DNA of 64,000 bases from Streptomyces xylophagus (GCF_000716435.1 NZ_JNWO01000033.1:1-64000); one strand, 5' to 3'; positions 8,289 through 17,760 are shown, counted from the first letter of the stretch. A program made the numbers and translations. Notes: generated by a model not told the origin, from the letters alone.

Positions 8289-9426
8289 CGGGGACCTCCA
8301 TCTCGATCGTGGTGCCCTTGCCGGGCGCCGATTCCACGGTCAGCGTGCCGCCGACGCCGTTCGTCCGGTCCCGCATGGAGACCAGGCCGAGGTGACGTCC
8401 CGCGCGGCGGATCGACTGGGGTTCGAAGCCGCTGCCGTCGTCGGTGACCCGTAGGACCGCTCCGCAGCCGTGTCGCTCCAGGGTCACGGCGACGTGTGCC
8501 GCGCCGGAGTGGCGCAGTGCGTTGTGCAGGGCCTCCTGGGCGACGCGGAGCATGGCCTCTTCCTGGGCGGCGGGCAGGGCGCGGAAGCCTCGGCCGGTGA
8601 AGGTCACGCGTGCGGTGTGGGCGCGGTCGAGGACCTGGATCTGGGTGCGCAGGGTGGCGATCAGTCCGTCCTCGTCGAGGGCAGCGGGGCGCAACTCGAC
8701 GACTGCGGCGCGCAGTTCGTCGGCGGCCTCGGCGGCGAGCGCGGCCACCTGCTGGAGTTCGCCCTTCGCGCGGGAGGGGTCGCGGTCCACGAGGGTGGCG
8801 GCGGCCTGCGCGGTGAGGCGGAGGGAGAACAGCTTCTGGGCCACCGCGTCGTGCAACTCGTGGGCCAGGCGGGAGCGTTCCTCCGCGATGGTCAGCTCGC
8901 GGCTGCGCTCGTACAGGCGGGCGTTGGTGAGGGCGATGGCGGCGTGCTGGGCGAGGATGGAGAGGAGTTCCTCGTCCTCCTCGGTGAAGCCGCAACCGCC
9001 GTCTGGCTTGGGGCAGTTCTTGTTCGCGAGGAACAGGGCGCCGATGACCTCGTCCTCGTCGCGGATCGGCAGGCCCAGGAAGTCGGACATGTCGGGGTGG
9101 GCCGCGGGCCAGCCCTCGAAGCGCGGGTCCTTGCGTACGTCCGCGAGACGTTCGGCCTTCGCCTCGTGCAGCATCGCGGCGAGGATGCCGTGTTGACGCG
9201 GGAGCGGTCCGATGGCCTTCCACTGGGCGTCGCTGACGCCGTCGACCACGAACTGGGCGAAGCCGCCGTGGTCGTCGGGAACGCCGAGGGCGGCGTACTG
9301 CGCGTCGAGCAGCTCGCGGGCCGAGGCGACGATCGTCTTGAGGACGTCGCGCACCTCGAGATGCCTGCTCATGGCCAGCAGCGCGGAACTCACCGCCGCG
9401 AGGCCGGACCGTGGACCTTGACTCAT
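8281..9426 (-). CDS. GAF-domain sensor histidine kinase (HisKA_3 family)
   Basis: A 381-aa soluble kinase with no membrane segment. Residues 15-165 form a GAF domain (FLGLPIRDEDEVIGALFLANK is typical), which could bind a small ligand or a redox cofactor. The dimerisation/phospho-acceptor motif RLAHELHDAVAQKLFSLRL is at about 185-205, and the HATPase_c domain has N-box EALHNALRHS, LRVTDDGSGF and GLVSMRDR. It is the cognate kinase of the overlapping response regulator. GAF kinases of this layout in actinomycetes include DevS/DosT-like oxygen sensors, but no haem-binding residue can be asserted here. Confidence 0.95.
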   Translation of the reverse strand: MSQGPRSGLAAVSSALLAMSRHLEVRDVLKTIVASARELLDAQYAALGVPDDHGGFAQFVVDGVSDAQWKAIGPLPRQHGILAAMLHEAKAERLADVRKDPRFEGWPAAHPDMSDFLGLPIRDEDEVIGALFLANKNCPKPDGGCGFTEEDEELLSILAQHAAIALTNARLYERSRELTIAEERSRLAHELHDAVAQKLFSLRLTAQAAATLVDRDPSRAKGELQQVAALAAEAADELRAAVVELRPAALDEDGLIATLRTQIQVLDRAHTARVTFTGRGFRALPAAQEEAMLRVAQEALHNALRHSGAAHVAVTLERHGCGAVLRVTDDGSGFEPQSIRRAGRHLGLVSMRDRTNGVGGTLTVESAPGKGTTIEMEVPGG

Positions 9427-9610
9427 GTCCTCACGGTACCGGCGGGGTGTGACAGCGCGGATCGGGCCGGTGACGGCCGCTTCCTAGGCCGATGGGCCTA
9501 GGGCGAAGGGCCCCGGTGGACTGCGGCCGACGTCCGACGCGCGGCGGGCGGTCCCGTTCCTACGTTGGGGGCACGCCGATGGAGGCGTAGTGGACGAGGG
9601 GACGTGTGTC

Positions 9611-10306
9611 ATGTCGGTAGCGATCATCACGGGGGCGTCCAAGGGGCTGGGGCGGGCACTGGCCGAGTCGCTGGCCGCGCGCGGGTGGGATCTGGTGCTC
9701 GATGCCAGGACCGAGGGGGTGCTGACGGAGGCGGCGGTATCCGTCGCCGCGTACGGCACGCGCGTGGAGGCGCTTCCCGGGGACGTCACGGACGCCGCGC
9801 ACCGCGCGGAGCTGGTGGCCGCGGCGGGGAAGCTGGGCGGCGTCGACCTGGTCGTGAGCAACGCGAGCGCGCTGGGGGCCGAGCCGCTCGTACGCCTTGA
9901 GGAGCTGACCCTGGACGGGTTGCGGCGGGCGCTGGAGGTGAACGTGGTGGCCGCCCTGGGGCTGGTCCAGGAGGCGCTGCCGTTGCTGCGTGCCTCGCGG
10001 GCGGGTGCGGTGATCGCGGTCAGCTCGGACGCGGCGGCCGAGGCGTACGAGGCGTGGGGCGGGTACGGGGCGTCCAAGGCGGCCCTGGACCATCTCGCGG
10101 CCGTGCTCGGCGTGGAGGAGCCCGGGCTGCGGGTGTGGGCGGTCGACCCCGGGGACATGGGCACGGACCTGTACGCGGCGGCCGTACCGGACGACGACGA
10201 TCCCCGGCCGTCGCCGGCCGGGGTGGTACCGGCCTTTCTGCGGCTGCTGGACGAGCGGCCCGCGAGCGGTCGCTACGGCGCGCCGGCCCTGCTGGAGGAG
10301 CGATGA
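9611..10306 (+). CDS. SDR family oxidoreductase
   Basis: A 231-aa classical short-chain dehydrogenase. The Rossmann motif ITGASKGLGRALAE is at residues 6-19, the NAG-like motif is VSNASAL, the catalytic Ser is in IAVSSDAAAE, and YGASKAAL gives YxxxK. The start is ATG 9611 with GAGGGGAC upstream, not the longer in-frame GTG. Its stop overlaps the ATG of the QueA-like gene (ATGA), so the two proteins are made together. The SDR substrate may therefore be related to whatever the QueA-like enzyme modifies; this is inference from coupling only. Confidence 0.9.
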   Translation: MSVAIITGASKGLGRALAESLAARGWDLVLDARTEGVLTEAAVSVAAYGTRVEALPGDVTDAAHRAELVAAAGKLGGVDLVVSNASALGAEPLVRLEELTLDGLRRALEVNVVAALGLVQEALPLLRASRAGAVIAVSSDAAAEAYEAWGGYGASKAALDHLAAVLGVEEPGLRVWAVDPGDMGTDLYAAAVPDDDDPRPSPAGVVPAFLRLLDERPASGRYGAPALLEER

Positions 10307-11394
10307 CAGTGGCCGTGCGCGTTCCGGACGAGCTCTCCGCGCGCGTGCCTGCCGAGCAGCGCGGGCCGGGGCTCGACCGGGACGCCGTACGACTGCTCGT
10401 GTCGCGGGGTACCGAGGTGTCTCATCACGAGTTCCGGGAGCTGCCGGTGCTGCTGCGGGCCGGGGATCTGCTGATCGTGAACACGTCGCCGACGCTGGCC
10501 GCGGCGGTGGACGGGTGGATCGGGCACGCGCGCGTGGTGGTGCATTTCTCGACGCGGGGCGATGACGGGCGGTGGGCTGTCGAGCTGCGGGAGCCGGACG
10601 GGACGGGCACCACACGCGCGCGTGCGGGAGGCCCGGAAGGGACGGTAGTGCGGCTGCCCGGGGGTGTGCGGCTGGCTCTGGAGGAGCCGGTGAGCGGGCG
10701 GAGCGAGCGGTTGTGGTGGGCGCGGGTGTCCGGGGCGGGGGTGGCGGGGCTGTTGCGGGAGTACGGGCGGCCCATTCGTTACTCCTATACGGAGCGGGAT
10801 CAGCCGCTGTCCGTCTATCAGACGGTGTTCTCGTTGCCGTCCGAGGACGGGGCCGGAAGCGGCAGTGCGGAGATGCCCAGTGCTGCCCGGCCCTTCACCG
10901 CGCGGCTCGTGGCGGAGCTGGTGAGTCGGGGGGTGCAGTTCGCGCCGGTCACCCTGCACACCGGGGTGGCGTCCGCCGAGGTGCATGAGCCGCCGTACGC
11001 GGAGCGGTTCGCGGTGTCGGAGGTGTCGGCCCGGCTGATCAACGCGGCCAGGGCCGGGGACGGGCGGGTGATCGCGGTCGGGACCACTGCCGTGCGGGCC
11101 GTGGAGTCGGCCGCCGGTGCCGACGGGGTCGTACGCGCGCGTGCGGGGTGGACGGATCTCGTCGTCACGCCGGAGCGGGGCGTGCGGGTGGTGGACGGGC
11201 TGCTGACGGGGCTGCACGAGCCGGAGGCCTCGCATCTGCTGATGCTGGAGGCGGTCGCCGGGCGGGCCGCTGTCCACCGCAGTTACGAGGAGGCGCTGCG
11301 CGGGCTCTACCTGTGGCACGAGTTCGGGGACGTGCACCTCATCCTCCCGGAGGAGGACCCTCACACAGTGCGTTGCTCACGCAACTGCGGGTGA
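10303..11394 (+). CDS. QueA-family (SAM:tRNA ribosyltransferase-isomerase-like) protein
   Basis: A 363-aa member of the QueA fold, whose founding enzyme transfers and isomerises the ribosyl moiety of SAM onto preQ1-tRNA in queuosine synthesis. Conserved pieces are GDLLIVNTSPTLAA, YQTVFS, VTLHTGVAS and RVIAVGTTAVRAVES, followed by LVVTPERGVRVVDGLLT. Compared with E. coli QueA, the AAPTAGLHF motif is replaced by AARPFTARL and the HxMHSE segment by PPYAERF, so canonical function is doubtful. No queC/D/E/F or tgt gene is in the window. It is translationally coupled to the upstream SDR. The start ATG 10303 has GGAGGAG upstream. Confidence 0.85.
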   Translation: MTVAVRVPDELSARVPAEQRGPGLDRDAVRLLVSRGTEVSHHEFRELPVLLRAGDLLIVNTSPTLAAAVDGWIGHARVVVHFSTRGDDGRWAVELREPDGTGTTRARAGGPEGTVVRLPGGVRLALEEPVSGRSERLWWARVSGAGVAGLLREYGRPIRYSYTERDQPLSVYQTVFSLPSEDGAGSGSAEMPSAARPFTARLVAELVSRGVQFAPVTLHTGVASAEVHEPPYAERFAVSEVSARLINAARAGDGRVIAVGTTAVRAVESAAGADGVVRARAGWTDLVVTPERGVRVVDGLLTGLHEPEASHLLMLEAVAGRAAVHRSYEEALRGLYLWHEFGDVHLILPEEDPHTVRCSRNCG

Positions 11395-11479
11395 GGTTGT
11401 CGGGCGGTCGATGTGAGCCCGCACATAGGGCGCAGATCACGTACTAGGGGACATAGGAGAGAAAGGCGACCCGCTTGAG

Positions 11480-11510
11480 CGGGACAGACGGTCACGTCTG
11501 TCCCGTTTTG
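11480..11510 (+). terminator. Rho-independent terminator
   Basis: An 11-bp stem, CGGGACAGACG and CGTCTGTCCCG, with a GTCA loop followed by TTTTG, 85 bp after the QueA-like gene. It could also attenuate readthrough into the lytic transglycosylase gene at 11694. Confidence 0.85.
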
Positions 11511-11693
11511 TCATTTAGTGCTCCACTACCCGGGATCGTACGTCACACCTTTGCCACAGGTTTTTGCGGCCGCTAAGAATTGCAGCCGTCGCTCAGCGCC
11601 GCGGATCCCGTCCGCGGCGTTTGTGCCGGAAGCACCCGCGTCCCCGCCGGACCGAAGAGCGACCTCCGCGCAATTCGAAGAGGTCCATCCGCC
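11511..11693 (+). promoter_or_regulatory. Long upstream region of the secreted SLT-domain gene
   Basis: About 180 bp without a gene between the terminator and the ATG at 11694. It holds a strong hairpin, GCCGCGGATCCCGTCCGCGGC (about 11600-11620), and a GAAGAGGTCC ribosome-binding segment. Cell-wall hydrolase genes of actinomycetes often have a c-di-AMP (ydaO) riboswitch here, but I could not align the conserved ydaO core, so only a structured leader is claimed. Confidence 0.4.
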
Positions 11694-12449
11694 ATGCCCA
11701 AGAACACGAACACTCCTGGTCATAGTCGCCTGACCAAGCTGACCAGGCAGCACAGGATCGCGCTCGCCGGTGTCGCCACGCTCGGCGCCGCCGCGCTCGC
11801 CTTCGCCGTGGTGCCCGGCGACGCGGGGACGACCACGAGCGACGCAGCGTCCTCGGCCCGCGTGGCGTACAGCTCGGAGCCGATCAAGGGCGTCAAGGCC
11901 AGCGTCACGGACCAGCTCGCCGGTGCCAGTGTGAAGACCGAGGCGATCCAGGCGAAGGCCGACGCGAAGGCGAAGGCGGCGAAGGCCAAGGCGGACGCCG
12001 CCGCGAAGAAGAAGGCCGCCGCCGAAGCCGCCGCCAAGAAGAAGGCGGAGGCCGCGCACAAGGCGAAGAAGGCCGCGAGCCGCTCCAGCCAGCGCGTCAA
12101 GCTCCAGCCCGTCGCCGCAGCGACCTACGCCAACAACCTCAACGGCTGGATCAACCACGCCCTGGCGATCATGAAGGACAAGGGCATCCCGGGCTCGTAC
12201 AACGGCCTGTACAAGAACATCATGCGGGAGTCCTCGGGCAACCCGAGCGCCGTCAACGGCTGGGACGTCAACGCGGTCAACGGCACGCCGTCGATCGGTC
12301 TGTTGCAGGTCATCCAGCCGACGTTCAACGCGTACCACGTCTCCGGTACCTCGTCGAACATCTACGACCCGGTCGCCAACATCGTCGCCGCCGCCAACTA
12401 CGCGGCCGACCGGTACGGCTCGATCGACAACGTCAACAGCGCGTACTGA
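11694..12449 (+). CDS. Secreted transglycosylase SLT-domain protein
   Basis: A 251-aa exported peptidoglycan lytic enzyme candidate. A long signal or anchor segment (KLTRQHRIALAGVATLGAAALAFAVV, residues 15-40) is followed by an Ala/Lys-rich coiled coil (about residues 85-135, nearly all A, K and E). The C-terminal lysozyme-like domain has IMRESSGNPSAVN, whose Glu is the expected catalytic acid, and GLLQVIQPTFNAYH, NIYDPVANIVAAANYAADRYG. The Lys-rich helix probably binds teichoic acid or spans the wall. Length and layout match resuscitation/lytic proteins of Streptomyces. Confidence 0.9.
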   Translation: MPKNTNTPGHSRLTKLTRQHRIALAGVATLGAAALAFAVVPGDAGTTTSDAASSARVAYSSEPIKGVKASVTDQLAGASVKTEAIQAKADAKAKAAKAKADAAAKKKAAAEAAAKKKAEAAHKAKKAASRSSQRVKLQPVAAATYANNLNGWINHALAIMKDKGIPGSYNGLYKNIMRESSGNPSAVNGWDVNAVNGTPSIGLLQVIQPTFNAYHVSGTSSNIYDPVANIVAAANYAADRYGSIDNVNSAY

Positions 12450-12497
12450 GACGCGTACTGAGGCCTCCGGCGGACCTCTGGGTCTCGGTATCGACGT

Positions 12498-12534
12498 CGA
12501 AGGGCGGCACCCGTGTGAGGGGCGCCGCCCTTCG
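12498..12534. terminator. Terminator hairpin between convergent genes
   Basis: An 11-bp perfect stem, CGAAGGGCGGC and GCCGCCCTTCG, with a 15-nt loop between the SLT gene and the FHA-ABC transporter gene. Confidence 0.85.
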
Positions 12535-12573
12535 GCGTCTGCTTTTCCAACTATGTGAGTCGGGTTTCCGGAC

Positions 12574-15099
12574 TCACTTGCGCATGACCTCGGGCTCGTG
12601 GCGGCGCAGGAAGCGGGCCACGAAGAAGCCGCAGATCACGCCGAGGACGATCAGGGCGGCCATGTCCATGCCCCAGGCGCCGACGGTGTGGTTCCACAGC
12701 GGGTCGTTGCTGTCGCCGGGCTTGGGCGGGCTGATCTTGTTGAAGTCCAGCGTGGCGCCCGCGGCGCCGACCGCCCAGCGGGACGGCATCAGGTACGAGA
12801 ACTGGTTGACGCCGATCGCGCCGTTCAGGGTGAACAGGCAGCCGGTGAACACGACTTGGATGATCGCGAACATGACCAGAAGCGGCATGGTCTTCTCGGC
12901 CGTCTTCACCAGCGCGGAGATGATCAGGCCGAACATCATCGCGGTGAAGCCGAGGCCCATGATCGGGATGCAGAGTTCGAGCATGGTCTGGCTGCCCAGG
13001 ACCAGGCCCTGCTTGGGGATCTCGCGGCTGGCGAAGCCGATGACACCGACCATCAGGCCCTGCAGCGCGGTGATCACACCGAGCACGAACACCTTGGACA
13101 TCAGATACGCGGAGCGCGACAGGCCGGTCGCGCGCTCGCGTTCGTAGATGACCCGTTCCTTGATCAGCTCACGGACGGAGTTGGCCGCGCCGGCGAAGCA
13201 GGCGCCGACCGCGAGGATCAGCAGGACCGTGGTGGCCGTACCGTTCGGAATTCTCTGGCCGTTCGCCCTGGCCGGGTTGGGCAGCAGGCTGTTTCCCGAG
13301 TCGATGAGCAGGCTCACGGCGCCCAGGACGGCCGGCAGGATCACCATCAGGGCCAGGAAGCCCTTGTCGGAGGCGATCACCGCGACGTAGCGGCGCACCA
13401 GCGTCATGAACTGGGACATCCAGCCCTGCGGCTTCGGCGGCTTCATCGCCTGCATCGGAGGCATCTGTACGGACTGCGGAGCAATCGCGTCGATGTCGGC
13501 GGCGTACATCTGGTAGTGCTGCGAGCCCTTCCAGCGGCCCGCCCAGTCGTAGTCGCGGTAGTTCTCGAAGGCGGAGAAGACGTCGGCCCAGGTGTCGTAG
13601 CCGAAGAAGTTCAGTGCCTCCTCCGGCGGGCCGAAGTAGGCGACGCTGCCGCCCGGGGCCATCACCAACAGCTTGTCGCAGATCGCCAGTTCGGCCACGG
13701 AGTGGGTGACGACGAGGACCGTGCGGCCGTCGTCGGCGAGGCCGCGCAGCAGCTGCATGACATCGCGGTCCATGCCCGGGTCGAGGCCCGAGGTGGGCTC
13801 GTCCAGGAAGATCAGCGAGGGCTTGGTGAGGAGTTCCAGGGCCACCGAGACGCGCTTGCGCTGGCCGCCGGAGAGGGAGGTGATCTTCTTCTCTTTGTGG
13901 ATGTCGAGCTTCAGCTCGCGCAGCACCTCGTCGATACGGGACTCGCGCTCGTCGCCGGTGGTGTCGGCGGGGAAGCGCAGCTTGGCCGCGTACTTGAGGG
14001 CCTTCTTGACGGTCAGTTCCTTGTGCAGGATGTCGTCCTGCGGGACCAGACCGATGCGCTGGCGCAGCTCGGCGAACTGCTTGTAGAGGTTCCGGTTGTC
14101 GTAGAGGACATCGCCCTGGTTGGCGGGCCGATAGCCGGTGAGCGCCTTGAGCAGGGTCGACTTGCCGGAGCCGGACGGGCCGATGACCGCGACCAGCGAC
14201 TTCTCCGGGACGCCGAAGGAGACGTCCTTGAGGATCTGCTTGCCGCCGTCGACCGTGACCGTCAAGTGCCGGGCGGAGAAGGAGACTTCACCGGTGTCGA
14301 CGAACTCTTCGAGCCGGTCCCCGACCAGGCGGAACGTGGAGTGGCCGACGCCGACGATGTCGTTCGGGCCGAGCAGCGCGGAGCCGCCCTTGGTGATCGG
14401 CTGGCCGTTGACGTACGTGCCGTTGTGCGAGCCCAGGTCACGGATCTCGAAGCGGCCGTCGAGCGTCGCGTGGAACTCGGCGTGGTGGCGCGAGACTTGG
14501 AGGTCGGAGACCACCAACTCGTTCTCCAGCGCACGGCCGATGCGCATCACGCGGTCCAGCGAGAACTGGTGGAACGTGGTCGGGCTGCGGTCGCCGTAGA
14601 CCGGCGGCGCCCCCGCGCCGACACCGGGTCCCGACTGCTGCGGAATCTGCGCGGCGGCCGGCGGCTGGAAACGCTGCTGCTCAGGCGTCTGTTGCGGCGC
14701 CTGCTGCTGCGGTGCCTGCGCCCAGCCGGGGCCCGCCCCCTGCGCCGCGTACGGCTGTTGCTGCGGCTGGGCCTGCGGGCTCGCCACGGAGGCGGCGGCG
14801 CCGGACAGGCTCAGCTGCGGGCCGTCGGTCGCGTTGCCCAGGTGCACGGACGAGCCGGGGCCGATCTCCATCTGATGGATGCGCTGGCCCTGCACGAACG
14901 TGCCGTTGGTGCTGCCGTGGTCGTCGATCACCCAACTCCGGCCGCCCCAGCTGATCGTGGCGTGCCGCCAGGAGACCCTGGCGTCGTCGACCACGATGTC
15001 CCCCTGCGGATCACGTCCGAGGGTGTAGGACCTGGACGCGTCGAGCGTCCAGGTCCGTCCATTCAATTCCAGTACGAGTTCCGGCACTCCATGCCCCAC
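12574..15099 (-). CDS. ABC transporter with two FHA domains (ATPase-permease fusion)
   Basis: An 841-aa ABCG-type half transporter fused to phosphothreonine-binding modules. FHA domain 1 is at about residues 8-95 (YTLGRDPQGDIVVDDARVSWRH, STNGTFV). A Gln/Pro/Ala-rich linker (100-170) leads to FHA domain 2 (170-265; IGRALENELVVSDLQVSRHH, SHNGTYVNG). The ATPase is at about 275-510 (Walker A GPSGSGKST, signature LSGGQRKRVS, Walker B LIFLDEPTSGLD), and an ABC2-type membrane domain of six helices lies at 575-835. FHA domains imply control by Ser/Thr kinase phosphorylation, as for the mycobacterial homologue Rv1747. The GTG at 15099 follows GGGGGACT. Confidence 0.94.
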   Translation of the reverse strand: MGHGVPELVLELNGRTWTLDASRSYTLGRDPQGDIVVDDARVSWRHATISWGGRSWVIDDHGSTNGTFVQGQRIHQMEIGPGSSVHLGNATDGPQLSLSGAAASVASPQAQPQQQPYAAQGAGPGWAQAPQQQAPQQTPEQQRFQPPAAAQIPQQSGPGVGAGAPPVYGDRSPTTFHQFSLDRVMRIGRALENELVVSDLQVSRHHAEFHATLDGRFEIRDLGSHNGTYVNGQPITKGGSALLGPNDIVGVGHSTFRLVGDRLEEFVDTGEVSFSARHLTVTVDGGKQILKDVSFGVPEKSLVAVIGPSGSGKSTLLKALTGYRPANQGDVLYDNRNLYKQFAELRQRIGLVPQDDILHKELTVKKALKYAAKLRFPADTTGDERESRIDEVLRELKLDIHKEKKITSLSGGQRKRVSVALELLTKPSLIFLDEPTSGLDPGMDRDVMQLLRGLADDGRTVLVVTHSVAELAICDKLLVMAPGGSVAYFGPPEEALNFFGYDTWADVFSAFENYRDYDWAGRWKGSQHYQMYAADIDAIAPQSVQMPPMQAMKPPKPQGWMSQFMTLVRRYVAVIASDKGFLALMVILPAVLGAVSLLIDSGNSLLPNPARANGQRIPNGTATTVLLILAVGACFAGAANSVRELIKERVIYERERATGLSRSAYLMSKVFVLGVITALQGLMVGVIGFASREIPKQGLVLGSQTMLELCIPIMGLGFTAMMFGLIISALVKTAEKTMPLLVMFAIIQVVFTGCLFTLNGAIGVNQFSYLMPSRWAVGAAGATLDFNKISPPKPGDSNDPLWNHTVGAWGMDMAALIVLGVICGFFVARFLRRHEPEVMRK

Positions 15100-15330
15100 T
15101 GAGTAGTCCCCCGAGTTACCCCCATCACAGGGAGTCTAGGGATGGCGAACATCGTCGGGAACTATTTCAGGCTGCACCCCCAGACCGAAAGTCGGGCCTT
15201 GTGGGAAGACCACGCCCGCACGCTTCCGCCGGTTCCGTTGACGGGGTTGAAACCGACCCGGAGAGTGGTAATCCACGCGAGGGGGGACACGCGTGGTGTC
15301 CGCACCGCGCCGCGGATCGGGGGGTCTGCC

Positions 15331-17484
15331 ATGAACTCAGCGACGAGTGTCAGGACGGCGAACTACGACACGAGGGTGCCCTGGGGTGACGCCCTGCTGT
15401 CCGCGATCGCCGCGGTGAGCTGGGCGTTGATAGGCATGGCGGGCACGGCCGCACTCGGCCTGCACCTGCTGGGCGCCGACGCGACGGGCTCGCTCGGCCC
15501 GATGACCGCCGCGGTCGTGGCCCTCGGCGCGGGCGGTTCGGTCACGCCGACGGGCGACGTCTCCGCCTTCGGCCTGACCGGCGCACAGGCGACCACGGCG
15601 GTGACGATCACACCGTTGGGCGTGAGTCTGGTGGGAGCACTCCTGCTGTCGTATTTCTTCCTACGGTCCCTGCGGGCGGCCGGAGTTGTGATCGCCCCGG
15701 CCGAACTCCTCGCGCGCGTGGGCTCGGTGATCGCGCTCTTCGTGGCGATGCTCGGCGGGCTGGCCTGGGCCGGGCACGACGTCATCACGATCGACGGGAG
15801 CAAGCTGGGCCTCGACAAACTGACGGGCGGCGGCGGTAGCGGCGGCGGGGTGAACATCCCCGGTATCGGCGACATCGGTGACATCGGCGGCCTGTTGCCG
15901 GGCAAGATCAGTGACCTGGTCAAGGCGAAGGCCGCGGTCGGCTTCACGGTCGACACGGCGCCGACGTTGCTGGGCGGCCTGGGCTGGTCGGCCGGCATCC
16001 TGCTGATCGCCCTGCTGGCGTCCCGCCGTACGCCCCTCCCCCGCGGCTGGGAGGCCGTCCACCGTGTCGTACGGCCGGCCGCGTCCGCGCTCGTCGCGGT
16101 GCTGCTGGTCGCGGTCGCGGCGGGGCTCGCGGCGGCGGCGTACGCGGCGATCGGCGACGACCACCCCAAACGGATCGCGGGCGCCGCGCTGTTGGGCGCG
16201 CCCAACGGGGTCTGGCTCGGCATCCCGATCGGCCTCTTCGTCCCCTGGGACGGCAAGGCGACCGGCGAACTGGCGAAGCTGCTCCCCCACCCCCTCGACC
16301 AACTCCTGAGCGTGAAGTCCGACCAGCCGGTGACGCTCGGACGACTGGCCGAACTGGACGGCCGGGTATGGCTGTTGGGGGTCGCCGCGGCACTGATGAT
16401 GCTGCTGGCGGGGGTGCTTACCGCGGTACGGACGCCGTTGGGGGCGGGGGCGAAGGGTGTCGATGGTCGCGGAAGTGCGGGCGCGGGGAATCCGGGGGCC
16501 CTCGGTTTTGCCGGGCGGTGCGCTTTACGGCTGGGGATCGTGACCGCGCTGACGCTGCCGTTGCTGACCTGGCTGACGGATGTGTCGGTGGACGCGTCGC
16601 TGTCGGTGCTGGGGTTCGACGCGTTCGGTGCCGGGATCGAGTTGCACGGGCATCTGGGCATGGCGCTGGTGCTCGGCGCGGTGTGGGGTGCGGGGGCGGG
16701 GGGCGTCGGGGCGCTGCTCGCGTATGCGACCGGGGCGGCCGGACGACACGCGGCGCGGTTGGCACTGGGTGACTTGGGGGCTACGGGTCCGGGGGCGGGG
16801 CTCGATGCCGGGGTACCGGGGCAGCCGTCATATCCGGAACACGCGCAGCCTGTCGGGAGCGCGGGACACACGGGGCAGCCGGAAACCACCGGGCACTCGG
16901 GTCCCTACGTCCCGAGCACGCCGTACCGCGCACCGAACCCCTCGACCAACCCGTATCTCCAATTGCCCGATGAGCTACGGCAACCGGAGGACAGCAGGCC
17001 GCCGGGTGGTGGTGCAGGGCCGGGCGGTGGGGGTCGGCCCCGTGGACCAGAAGCAGGGCGGCCACCGGATGCGGGCTCGGCCCGGGAGGGCGCGTGGACG
17101 CCCGACGCGCGGTCACCGCAGGGCGGCGGCCGGCCGCCTTCCGGAGGCCCACCGTCCTCCGGTGCTTCTCAACCGCCGGGAAGCGCGGGGCAGTTCGGGG
17201 CGGGTCCGGCGCCCGGGGCCGTAGGGCCGGGCGGAGTCCCGCCGGACGACGGCACGCGGCCCTACGGCGACCCGCAGACGCCCGGTACCCCTTCCCCGCC
17301 CGTGGACATGTACGGCGCTCCGACCATGGCCCAGTCCTACGAGCCGCCGTCCCGGTCGCCTCGCCGTCGGCCCGGGGCGGGTTCGCGGGACCGGCCGGGG
17401 GACGACTCGGACGAGGGGCAGCAGCCTCCTCCGCCCCCGCCACCACCACCGCTCCCTCCGGGGAGGCCCAAGGGCCGCCGGTGA
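15331..17484 (+). CDS. Streptophobe family membrane protein
   Basis: A 717-aa Streptomyces-type integral membrane protein of unknown function. The first 470 residues carry about ten hydrophobic helices (for example DALLSAIAAVSWALIGMAGTA and VSLVGALLLSYFFLRSL) separated by a Gly-rich insert, GGGGSGGGVNIPG. The last 230 residues are a low-complexity Pro/Gly/Arg-rich tail ending PPPPPPPPPLPPGRPKGRR. The ATG at 15331 behind GGGGGGTC is preferred to the in-frame ATG at 15142, whose 63 codons are not hydrophobic or conserved-looking. The gene is divergent from the FHA-ABC transporter; the 230 bp between them should hold both promoters. Confidence 0.85.
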   Translation: MNSATSVRTANYDTRVPWGDALLSAIAAVSWALIGMAGTAALGLHLLGADATGSLGPMTAAVVALGAGGSVTPTGDVSAFGLTGAQATTAVTITPLGVSLVGALLLSYFFLRSLRAAGVVIAPAELLARVGSVIALFVAMLGGLAWAGHDVITIDGSKLGLDKLTGGGGSGGGVNIPGIGDIGDIGGLLPGKISDLVKAKAAVGFTVDTAPTLLGGLGWSAGILLIALLASRRTPLPRGWEAVHRVVRPAASALVAVLLVAVAAGLAAAAYAAIGDDHPKRIAGAALLGAPNGVWLGIPIGLFVPWDGKATGELAKLLPHPLDQLLSVKSDQPVTLGRLAELDGRVWLLGVAAALMMLLAGVLTAVRTPLGAGAKGVDGRGSAGAGNPGALGFAGRCALRLGIVTALTLPLLTWLTDVSVDASLSVLGFDAFGAGIELHGHLGMALVLGAVWGAGAGGVGALLAYATGAAGRHAARLALGDLGATGPGAGLDAGVPGQPSYPEHAQPVGSAGHTGQPETTGHSGPYVPSTPYRAPNPSTNPYLQLPDELRQPEDSRPPGGGAGPGGGGRPRGPEAGRPPDAGSAREGAWTPDARSPQGGGRPPSGGPPSSGASQPPGSAGQFGAGPAPGAVGPGGVPPDDGTRPYGDPQTPGTPSPPVDMYGAPTMAQSYEPPSRSPRRRPGAGSRDRPGDDSDEGQQPPPPPPPPPLPPGRPKGRR

Positions 17485-17760
17485 TCACCGTGGCGGGCGT
17501 CGGTCGGTGCCGGGTGCCCACCCGTCCGGCCGTATCCCGGCGCCCGGCGCCGTGCCGGTCCCTTCTTGCCCACTACCCGGCCAAGTCCTGATCGGCGCCG
17601 CACCCCACCCCGATCACCCCAGCCCGCTCATGACCGCTCACCAGCCCCTTCGTGATCGCCCCGTAAGATTCGCGCCACCGACCCGACACCCACTGTTCCG
17701 TGTCCGCTAGGCGGACCTCTGCGGCATAAGGCACTCCGTGCCGGATACGGTGGGTACACC

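Noticed and set aside
11511..11693. Possible c-di-AMP (ydaO) riboswitch before the SLT gene
   Set aside because: The location is right for actinomycete cell-wall hydrolases, but I could not match the conserved core segments; only a structured leader is reported.
12598..15102. Long plus-strand reading frame opposite the FHA-ABC transporter
   Set aside because: It is the antisense shadow typical of high-GC genes; the minus-strand frame has full FHA and ABC motifs.
15142..15330. N-terminal extension of the streptophobe protein from ATG 15142
   Set aside because: The segment is polar and Arg-rich with no ribosome-binding site, whereas ATG 15331 has one and begins the conserved-looking sequence.
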